Assembly: GCA_902803695.1 (NCBI GenBank)
Contig: CADCQX010000185.1
Span: 1 to 10,214, forward strand
Length of the DNA: 10,214 nt
Origin: Oscillospiraceae bacterium
GTDB taxonomy: Bacteria; Bacillota; Clostridia; Saccharofermentanales; Saccharofermentanaceae
Direction: 5' to 3'
The notes beneath the pieces are model-generated. The model saw only the letters and a list, made by a program, of their open reading frames with translations. It did not search any database and was not told the origin of the DNA. A program made the translations under genes and the position numbers. Each line of letters starts with the position of its first letter. Position 1 is the stretch's first letter. This document shows, piece by piece, positions 1 through 5,309 of this stretch.

Positions 1-74
1 ACTGTACTTATCACGGGAAAAACAGCGAAATTACAGTCATCCGTACCGTTATAGAACTGTACAAGTAACGGGAA
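1..74. repeat. Imperfect direct repeat in non-coding upstream region
   Basis: Two copies of a 19-base element beginning ACTGTAC and ending ACGGGAA lie at 1-19 and 56-74, matching at 15 of 19 positions, 55 bases apart. No gene is seen in 1-256. A start with a weak ribosome binding site at 158 opens a 16-codon ORF that resembles nothing. The repeats lie upstream of the promoter at 118-126, so they could be regulator sites or chance similarity. Confidence 0.3.
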
Positions 75-117
75 TTCAAAAGAAGAGAAAAAAACATCTG
101 GATAGATCGAAAATCTC

Positions 118-126
118 TGCTATAAT
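118..126 (+). promoter_or_regulatory. Extended -10 promoter upstream of GNAT gene
   Basis: The bases TGCTATAAT match the extended -10 consensus TGnTATAAT exactly. No recognisable -35 box sits 16-18 bases upstream, which is tolerated by extended -10 promoters. Transcription would start near 133, leaving a leader of about 120 bases before the acetyltransferase start at 257. Confidence 0.6.
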
Positions 127-256
127 CCTCGTAATACTTTTGGAGATATTTGAAAAAATGAAATACGGATTGTTTACATTGATCGAAGAACGTCATCCTC
201 GATGTTGACCTGAAAGAAAAACAGGAAAACATTAATATTTTAACGAGGTGAATAAA

Positions 257-757
257 ATGATCCGTGAAGCAAAAGTGGGCGATTCGAAAAGGATCGCTGA
301 GATTGAAGTTGCCAGCAGCAGATATGCATATAAGGGAATCGTACCTGACAAATACCTCTTTGAGGATCTGTCGGTCGAGAATCGTGTTTCCGTTTATGAG
401 TACTGGATTTCCGAGAAGAGATTTGAACTCTACATATATGAGGATCCTGATACGGGAATCATAAAGGGAATGATGGGAATCGGCAAGTGCGAAGATGATG
501 ATAAGGATAATTCCTTTGAACTTCATTTCATCTATATGGATCCTACCTATGTAAGGATGGGTATCGGTGCGAAGATGCTGAGCTTTTTCGAAGAAAAGGG
601 TAAAGAGAGAGGATTCTCGGAATTTGTTATCTGGGTCCTGGAAGAAAACGGGATGGGAATAAATTTTTACGAGAAGCACGACTACCGTCCTGACGGCAAA
701 GATAAGATATTCAAGCGCTGGGGCACTCGTGAGATCCGATATGTAAAGAGCATATGA
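257..757 (+). CDS. GNAT family N-acetyltransferase
   Basis: A cytoplasmic acetyltransferase of 166 residues that should transfer an acetyl group from acetyl-CoA to an amine; the substrate is unknown. The N-terminus (IREAKVGDSKRIAEIE) is the usual GNAT opening strand and helix. The central strand ELHFIYMDPTYVRMGIGAKML (split at residues 88-108) carries the acetyl-CoA pyrophosphate loop RMGIGA at about 100-105. The first position of the classical Q/RxxGxG/A motif is Val. The C-terminal part, with NFYEKHDYRPDGKDK at about 136-150, matches the usual end of the fold. The ATG at 257 is preferred over the in-frame GTG at 248 because GAGGTG at 245-250 is a ribosome binding site with 6-base spacing to that ATG. 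It appears monocistronic, with its own promoter and a terminator eight bases after the stop. It is not closely similar by eye to the other GNAT at 9026. Confidence 0.9.
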   Translation: MIREAKVGDSKRIAEIEVASSRYAYKGIVPDKYLFEDLSVENRVSVYEYWISEKRFELYIYEDPDTGIIKGMMGIGKCEDDDKDNSFELHFIYMDPTYVRMGIGAKMLSFFEEKGKERGFSEFVIWVLEENGMGINFYEKHDYRPDGKDKIFKRWGTREIRYVKSI

Positions 758-764
758 TCCTGAT

Positions 765-797
765 ACGCCTTCCGTTAGAGATAGCGGGAGGCGTTTT
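765..797 (+). terminator. Intrinsic terminator after GNAT gene
   Basis: A 13-base-pair stem (765-777 with 782-794, including two G-T wobble pairs) closes a GAGA tetraloop and is followed by TTTTATAT. It begins eight bases after the acetyltransferase stop codon. Confidence 0.85.
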
Positions 798-831
798 ATA
801 TGAGCGAACTATCAAAGTTTCTTTACTTAAG

Positions 832-840
832 TGGTATAAT
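832..840 (+). promoter_or_regulatory. Extended -10 promoter in long intergenic gap
   Basis: TGGTATAAT is a perfect TGnTATAAT extended -10 element with no good -35 box. It lies just downstream of the terminator of the preceding gene and 213 bases before the next conventional gene at 1053. The transcript would start near 847 and carry about 200 bases of unexplained leader. Confidence 0.55.
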
Positions 841-995
841 CTTCATATGAGGGGGTACTCCCATATGGGGAGAAGGCAGTGGGCAAGAGTATCTGATGTC
901 TGCTTGGAACGGTTCTCTCGAGATACATCAGCAGATGGTCGGAGGAGAATATGTGGCAACGGTTCCTGAAACTCATAAACAACGGAAAAGTGTAA
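841..995 (+). other. Possible structured leader or small RNA
   Basis: This stretch holds no conventional gene but several inverted repeats. CTCCC and GGGAG (856-860 with 866-870) can form a hairpin around ATATG. CTGATGT and ACATCAG, around 894-900 and 924-930, pair perfectly and can be extended by ATC/GAT across a two-base bulge. Inside that arm lie GAACGGTTC and the palindrome TCTCGAGA. A promoter precedes the stretch at 832-840. No T-tailed terminator ends it, so it may be a 5' leader of the 1053 gene rather than a free RNA. It was compared from memory with the SRP RNA, fluoride, TPP, purine, c-di-GMP, Mn, T-box and 6S motifs and matched none of them convincingly. Confidence 0.3.
951..995 (+). 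CDS. Possible 14-residue peptide ORF
   Basis: ATG at 951 follows GGAGGAGAAT, a strong ribosome binding site (941-946) with ideal spacing. It opens a 14-codon frame, MWQRFLKLINNGKV, that stops with TAA at 993-995. The peptide is basic (one Arg, two Lys). Its hydrophobic residues W2, F5, L6, L8 and I9 could line one face of a helix. It could be a leader peptide for the downstream membrane-protein genes, a small membrane-active peptide, or chance. The -35 box of the promoter at 976-1004 lies inside it. The only support is the ribosome binding site and the upstream promoter. Confidence 0.25.
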   Translation: MWQRFLKLINNGKV

Positions 996-1004
996 TGATA
1001 TAAT
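976..1004 (+). promoter_or_regulatory. Promoter of the 1053-2815 membrane-protein pair
   Basis: TGATATAAT at 996-1004 is a perfect extended -10. TAAACA at 976-981 is a partial -35 (four of six bases of TTGACA), with a 17-base spacer. Transcription would begin near 1011, about 40 bases upstream of the start codon at 1053. Confidence 0.65.
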
Positions 1005-1052
1005 CTCGGATAAGGGATATTTACAAATAGATATGAAATAGAGGTAAATGAC

Positions 1053-1571
1053 ATGTATTTTGATGCGTTTGAAGGTTTGAGTGAAGAGTACAGAAACTAC
1101 AGAGTGATCCAGCCGGAACAATTGAATTTCAGACAGCCTGCCGATGACCGCGAACGATTTGCAGCTTCCTCGCTCAACAACACGGTCAGCAAAGATGCAA
1201 TTAAACTTTTTATCATCGGAGGAATAATGATCGCCCTCGGTGTTGTAGTTATGTTCTTCAGCATTGGCGGAATCGGTCTTATCCTGTTCGGTGTATTGCC
1301 TATTGTTTTCGGAGTGGTAAAGAAAAATCAGAGCAACTCATCAAACCTTGTTGCAACAGGTACACTCCTTAAGAAGGAATCACAAAGAGCAGGTTCGGTC
1401 AAAAACCGCAGCAGACGTACTTTCTACTGGTTTGTCATAGAGGTTGACGATATGACTGATACTCTTTGCATAGTTCACGGAGATCCTGAGACTTTCGACG
1501 AAGCCCGCGTAGGCGATAAGATCCTTGTTACCAATGACAATCTGGGATATTTCGGTAAGAAAATGCTTTAA
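1053..1571 (+). CDS. Small membrane protein, two TM segments
   Basis: A 172-residue protein of unknown function. An acidic, Tyr/Gln-rich cytoplasmic-type N-terminus of about 48 residues is followed by two hydrophobic, glycine-rich segments (about 51-68 and 72-89) separated by a very short turn. A soluble C-terminal domain of about 80 residues follows. That domain reads like a small beta barrel: ATGTLLKKES at 101-110, a basic SVKNRSRRTF stretch, then FYWFVIEVDD and ARVGDKILVTND. The order (Gly-Thr strand, basic loop, aromatic strand, a 'VGD' turn) resembles a shortened DUF3592-like domain, as in the next gene, but this is inference. The start is set by GAGG at 1041-1044, eight bases upstream. 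There is no signal peptide. It is likely co-transcribed with the gene 47 bases downstream, which has the same architecture of an acidic N-terminus and a glycine-rich hairpin, suggesting paralogy. Confidence 0.8.
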   Translation: MYFDAFEGLSEEYRNYRVIQPEQLNFRQPADDRERFAASSLNNTVSKDAIKLFIIGGIMIALGVVVMFFSIGGIGLILFGVLPIVFGVVKKNQSNSSNLVATGTLLKKESQRAGSVKNRSRRTFYWFVIEVDDMTDTLCIVHGDPETFDEARVGDKILVTNDNLGYFGKKML

Positions 1572-1618
1572 TATCTGATAAAATTATCTTCGGGGTAGAT
1601 CAGTAGGAGGAAATACAT

Positions 1619-2815
1619 ATGAGATTTTACGAGGACCTGGATTATTACTATTTCAGCGAGAATCCGATCTCTGATGATGAAGAGCGTTCGATAATATACG
1701 AACAGAGCATAGGATATCTGAAAGATCAGATGGGCAGAGCCTTCAGACCTGAAGCTTCTGCGGGAGCAAATGCCAAGAAATACTTCCCGATCGCATTATT
1801 CGCCATAGCAGTCATTCTTTTGATATTCTTCTCGATCAACAAGATGGTAGGTGCTCTCATTTTCACCTTTGGAGGAATCTTTATTGCTTTCGGAATAATG
1901 GCACTTCTGCCCGGGAATAAGGATCAACAGGTTGAGCTTCCGCAGCAGGCAAAGATACCGAGAGGAGTCGGCGCAGCAATAGCGATCATGATCGGACTTG
2001 CTGTTATCATCCCTGCGATAATCGCTCCGAAATTCGGTTATACAAAGAGTTTTCTTATTGCAGGCGGCGCCTGGTTTACTCTGGCGGGTCTTTTCTTTAT
2101 CGTTTATACGATAATCGGTATGGCGAGGTTTTCGAGAGCACAAAAGAATTCTGTGCAGGGAAAATGCATCGGCTATATCAAGATGCTCGAAGGAAGCGGT
2201 TCGGATAACTCGTACCATCAGAGAAGGATCGTAACGGGAACGCCTGTTTTCGAATATACGATAAGAGGGATCACATATAAGGCTTTCCAGGAAGATAACA
2301 TGAGGACGGGAAGGCTTACTCCGAATGTGGGTGATACTGTCGATCTCGGTGTTCTTCCGGAAGATCCGTATGCTGTTTTCTATCATAAGAATACGAATGC
2401 AAGGGTAATCGCATTCGTCCTCTCGATCATGGCTTTAGCGGCAGGAATCTTCCTTTTCTGCATGGTGCCTAAGTTCGACGACAGTAAGGGCTTTAGGGTA
2501 AATACAATGGGCGGAGACGTTCAGATCGCCAAGGCACAGTTCAATGATAAGGATATAGAAAAAAAGATCGGAACAAGTGACTATACGATCGAATACCTTA
2601 CCGTTAAGTCCGTATATGAGGAAGACGGGACATGGTATGTGGAGTTCACGAACGGAAGAAAGAGCAAGCTGGGCGCAGGTGCCGAGAAGGAGTATAGCGA
2701 CGGAATGTCAGTATATATGATAATACCTGACGACAAGACCAAAGGTGTAATAACTTTCCTGGCGGAAGATTATGAATACGCGGGCAGCAAGCCTGTTGTG
2801 GGGCTCCCCAAATAA
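1619..2815 (+). CDS. Multi-pass membrane protein with DUF3592-like domain
   Basis: A 398-residue membrane protein of unknown function. An acidic, tyrosine-rich N-terminus (1-50) is followed by two TM hairpins (about 54-72 with 77-97, and 117-136 with 144-168). A soluble domain at about 178-260 has the DUF3592 pattern: a GKCIGYI strand, a Ser/Arg-rich loop, then TGTPVFEYTIRGITYKA, PNVGDTVDL and a closing 'PEDPYAVFY' element. A fifth TM segment (about 262-282) leads to a second soluble region of about 115 residues that I do not recognise. In that region the strands YLTVKSVYEEDGTWYVEFTN suggest a small beta domain. The start is fixed by AGGAGG at 1605-1610 with eight-base spacing. It forms a pair with the upstream gene and is followed by a strong terminator. 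Confidence 0.85.
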   Translation: MRFYEDLDYYYFSENPISDDEERSIIYEQSIGYLKDQMGRAFRPEASAGANAKKYFPIALFAIAVILLIFFSINKMVGALIFTFGGIFIAFGIMALLPGNKDQQVELPQQAKIPRGVGAAIAIMIGLAVIIPAIIAPKFGYTKSFLIAGGAWFTLAGLFFIVYTIIGMARFSRAQKNSVQGKCIGYIKMLEGSGSDNSYHQRRIVTGTPVFEYTIRGITYKAFQEDNMRTGRLTPNVGDTVDLGVLPEDPYAVFYHKNTNARVIAFVLSIMALAAGIFLFCMVPKFDDSKGFRVNTMGGDVQIAKAQFNDKDIEKKIGTSDYTIEYLTVKSVYEEDGTWYVEFTNGRKSKLGAGAEKEYSDGMSVYMIIPDDKTKGVITFLAEDYEYAGSKPVVGLPK

Positions 2816-2831
2816 AATGACAGATAGCAAA

Positions 2832-2867
2832 GGCGGTGCCTCTCTGATTTAGAGACACCGTCTTTTT
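2832..2867 (+). terminator. Intrinsic terminator between convergent genes
   Basis: A 12-position stem (2832-2843 with 2851-2862, one G-T pair and one C-A mismatch) closes a seven-base loop and is followed by five T residues. It ends the plus-strand pair. On the minus strand the stem is followed only by a weak T-rich stretch (TTTGCTATCTG), so service to the convergent lipoprotein gene ending at 2882 is possible but less certain. Confidence 0.85.
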
Positions 2868-2881
2868 GTATGCTTCGAAAA

Positions 2882-5149
2882 CTATACGCTCTCCCAGCTC
2901 GTTATACCCGACCATTCGGATGTATCAAAGTAGTGTCTGATCTCGTCGCAGAGCTCGTCAACTTTTGCCTCGCAATTAGGCGTCAGATCCGTCAGTGAAT
3001 CAGTCAATACATTTAACATCACGTACTCGTAAAGAAGACATCTGTCGGTGGTCTTGAAGGTGAAGCACTCTTTACAGAGAAAGTAACTTCTGTCGTAGTG
3101 ATCATCCATGATGAGCTCGTTGATCTCATCAACTGTTGTATCCGTGTAGGTGAAATCATTCTGATTGACCTTCTCCCAGGAATCATCACCCTTGGTCGGC
3201 TCTTCAAAGTGAGAGTTGTAGTTCGCGAAGAACTTTTCTGTGCACATCCAGATCTCGCAGATCAGCTGCGTCTTCATGATGCTCACACTTGTAAAGCCCA
3301 TATTTCTTACGGTGTCCGCACCATAGAAACCACTGATCGACGGGTTGCTGATATTGATGTTGATGATCATATAATAATCGCCGTTGACACAGTAAGAACC
3401 TCTCATGCGTGGTTCGTAATCACCATCGTACAGGCATATCGCAAATCCCTTATAATACTCGAAAAGCAGCTGGTCAAAATAATCCTCCGGATAAAGGTCA
3501 AGGACCTCCTTGATCTCATCAAGCGCAGAATCGATCTTATCCGGATCGGTTGCAGTCTTATTCTCATTAAGAAGACCTTCCGGCGTAAGATCTGCGAACC
3601 AGAAATAGATCCCGTATTTGCTTCCGATCTCTGCTGCTTTCTTATACTGATCATTAAGTTCGCTTATGTTTCCCGTGACCTTCTGGTCATGAGCCGCCGA
3701 GTTATCGACCTTCAGACTCTCGATCAATTCCTTGGCTCCGTCTGATCCCTCGTTTTTCAGTTTCTCGTTGACGTCGCCCGGTACCCAGTCGCAGACCTTA
3801 GTTGAGTCCTCTATGATCTCATCCTTCTCAAAATCATAAGTAAACTGGAAAAGACCTTCTTCGCCTCTTCCGAAATCATTCTTGAAGAAAACATCGTATA
3901 TCGAACCGAACACGACCTCGCCATCCATGAAAACAGGTGTCGGATAGTTCATCAAACCGATGTCATCCATCTCCACACCGTATTCCTCGGCTACGATCTG
4001 TCTCCATTCATCACGCATATCCTCGAACTTCGGCGGGTAAGGAGCGATATTCGTGAAGTACTCGGAATTTCCTACATAAACGATCAATTCACAGAACAAA
4101 AGATCATCCTTGAAGTCTGTTCCGAACTTCTTCTCATACATCCTGGTGAGTGTCTCCTGAGGATTTATCATATCGTTGCTGTCGTAATTAACCTTATTGC
4201 CGTATTGCAGCTTCTGAAGCCCGTTCATGACCTTGATGCTCTCTTCATCCGTGAAACCGTATTCCTCAAGCAGTTTAAAGAACTGATAAGTCGTATTTGA
4301 ATCGAAGAACAGACTGTCATACCTTTCTGATCCGATAATATATTCCAGTGCTATCGAAAAATCTGTAATACAGTTGTAAAACGACGGATCATTGGCGTTT
4401 GCAAAATACTTTGCCACATAATGCTCGGCTCCGCCTTCTACCAAAAAGTTGGCTTCGACATATTGGGTTACATCTGCTTTCTGTTCTTCAGTCAGTTCAT
4501 CCGAACATACAATGCTTCCGTCACTCAGAATCGCTACATTGGCAGGTTCTCCTCCGATCGCTCCGTCAACAAAGTGAACGAGCTCATGGTAGACCGTAAG
4601 CGAAGCAACCCCATCAGGTGTATTGAATACCCAGCCGCCGATAAGTACATAGTTATTGGCGATAGCATAATAAGCACTCGCTTCAGGTCCCGCGTCTCCG
4701 TCTTCGATAACCAGGTTTTCAAGCTGAGATAAAAAGTATTCCTTATTCTCTTCATCGATATGATCTGCGATCATCGGGAACAGCTGATATACGTATCCCT
4801 CATAATCGTAAAGAGAAGGGTTGCCGTCAACCGTCTGCGCAAACTGAATGAAATACTCATACTCGCCCCTTAAATCATCCTCGGTAAGGCCGACTTTTTG
4901 AGCGAGCTCCAATGCTTCATTCTTATAGTCTTTCGGAAGTTTGATACTGTCGGGATCAACCCATTCGGTTGTCTCGGATGTTTCTTCGGTATCTTCTTCG
5001 ATAACCTCAGCTTTCGTAGTTGTTCCGGAAGTTTCAGCTGTCTCAGACGTCTCTTCTGTTTCTTTGTGATGACATCCTCCTACAGCAGCCGAACCGAAAA
5101 CAAGAACGGCGGCAAGTAGCAGACTTGCCCATCTGCAAGTTTTTTTCAT
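2882..5149 (-). CDS. Secreted lipoprotein zinc metallopeptidase with degenerate second domain
   Basis: A 755-residue predicted lipoprotein. Residues 1-26 form a signal peptide (MKK, hydrophobic core, then AVGGC with Cys26 as lipidation site). A Thr/Glu/Ser-rich linker follows to about residue 62, so the rest should sit outside the membrane. Residues 70-400 hold an apparent zinc peptidase with the motif HELVH at 188-192 (bases 4574-4588). The segment FLVEGGAEHYVAKYF at about 235-249 offers Glu238 or Glu242 as third zinc ligand, as in gluzincins. Residues about 505-740 resemble a second clostridial lipoprotein peptidase module (YPEDYFDQL, WEKVNQNDFTY, then TTDRCLLYEYVM). There the expected HExxH reads CEIWM (631-635), so both His are lost. 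The start has GGGG about eight bases upstream and an extended -10 promoter at 5182-5190. The natural substrate is unknown; surface protein turnover or nutrient scavenging are guesses. No peptidase family number is assigned. Confidence 0.85.
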   Translation of the reverse strand: MKKTCRWASLLLAAVLVFGSAAVGGCHHKETEETSETAETSGTTTKAEVIEEDTEETSETTEWVDPDSIKLPKDYKNEALELAQKVGLTEDDLRGEYEYFIQFAQTVDGNPSLYDYEGYVYQLFPMIADHIDEENKEYFLSQLENLVIEDGDAGPEASAYYAIANNYVLIGGWVFNTPDGVASLTVYHELVHFVDGAIGGEPANVAILSDGSIVCSDELTEEQKADVTQYVEANFLVEGGAEHYVAKYFANANDPSFYNCITDFSIALEYIIGSERYDSLFFDSNTTYQFFKLLEEYGFTDEESIKVMNGLQKLQYGNKVNYDSNDMINPQETLTRMYEKKFGTDFKDDLLFCELIVYVGNSEYFTNIAPYPPKFEDMRDEWRQIVAEEYGVEMDDIGLMNYPTPVFMDGEVVFGSIYDVFFKNDFGRGEEGLFQFTYDFEKDEIIEDSTKVCDWVPGDVNEKLKNEGSDGAKELIESLKVDNSAAHDQKVTGNISELNDQYKKAAEIGSKYGIYFWFADLTPEGLLNENKTATDPDKIDSALDEIKEVLDLYPEDYFDQLLFEYYKGFAICLYDGDYEPRMRGSYCVNGDYYMIININISNPSISGFYGADTVRNMGFTSVSIMKTQLICEIWMCTEKFFANYNSHFEEPTKGDDSWEKVNQNDFTYTDTTVDEINELIMDDHYDRSYFLCKECFTFKTTDRCLLYEYVMLNVLTDSLTDLTPNCEAKVDELCDEIRHYFDTSEWSGITSWESV

Positions 5150-5181
5150 GATCGTTTCCCCATTTCTTCAATATCGGGAAA

Positions 5182-5190
5182 ATTATATCA
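5182..5190 (-). promoter_or_regulatory. Extended -10 promoter of lipoprotein gene
   Basis: On the minus strand these bases read TGATATAAT, a perfect extended -10 element. The -35 position (5205-5210) reads TTTCAT and is a poor match. It lies 33 bases upstream of the lipoprotein start codon and is divergent from the beta-galactosidase promoter. Confidence 0.65.
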
Positions 5191-5213
5191 CGTTTTTTTG
5201 AGGAATGAAATTG

Positions 5214-5232
5214 ACGGATAAGGTCTATCCGT
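5214..5232. promoter_or_regulatory. Inverted repeat between divergent promoters
   Basis: ACGGATA at 5214-5220 and TATCCGT at 5226-5232 are perfect 7-base arms around AGGTC. The repeat sits between the two divergent extended -10 elements, just upstream of the minus-strand -35 position and 36 bases upstream of the plus-strand -10. That is a natural place for an operator controlling one or both genes. It could also be a small hairpin. The binding protein is unknown. Confidence 0.35.
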
Positions 5233-5267
5233 TTTGTGTGCCGAAAATCAATTTCGAGGCATATGAA

Positions 5268-5276
5268 TGTTATAAT
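5268..5276 (+). promoter_or_regulatory. Extended -10 promoter of GH42 gene
   Basis: TGTTATAAT is a perfect TGnTATAAT element with no convincing -35 box (5248-5253 reads TCAATT). Transcription would start near 5283, leaving a leader of about 27 bases that contains the AGGGGG ribosome binding site at 5295-5300. Confidence 0.65.
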
Positions 5277-5309
5277 CATATCAATGACTAGACCAGGGGG
5301 AATACCGAT

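Noticed and set aside
158..208. 16-codon ORF upstream of the first GNAT gene
   Set aside because: The GGAG is about 12 bases from the ATG, longer than ideal. The peptide has no recognisable leader-peptide character such as runs of one amino acid.
248..256. GTG start for the first GNAT gene
   Set aside because: The GTG is itself part of the GAGGTG ribosome binding site for ATG 257.
11..679. 222-codon minus-strand open frame
   Set aside because: It lies antisense to the well-supported GNAT gene, has no ribosome binding site, and its translation is rich in Phe, Ser and Ile without recognisable motifs.
754..969. 71-codon plus-strand open frame after the GNAT gene
   Set aside because: It runs straight through the terminator hairpin and the 832-840 promoter and has no ribosome binding site. 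The shorter versions from ATG 846 or 864 are Arg-rich and unconvincing.
841..1000. Possible fluoride riboswitch, suggested by CTGATGTCTGC
   Set aside because: The upstream GGCGATG-type and AAACxGCC elements required for the fluoride pseudoknot are absent, and the downstream gene is not a fluoride exporter.
1572..1604. Possible hairpin (CTGAT with ATCAG around TTCG) between the two membrane-protein genes
   Set aside because: Only five outer base pairs form cleanly and there is no T tail, so it is too weak to call as a terminator or regulatory element.
3098..3745. 215-codon plus-strand open frame inside the lipoprotein gene
   Set aside because: It is antisense to the lipoprotein, has no ribosome binding site, and its residues mirror the codon usage of the opposite strand.
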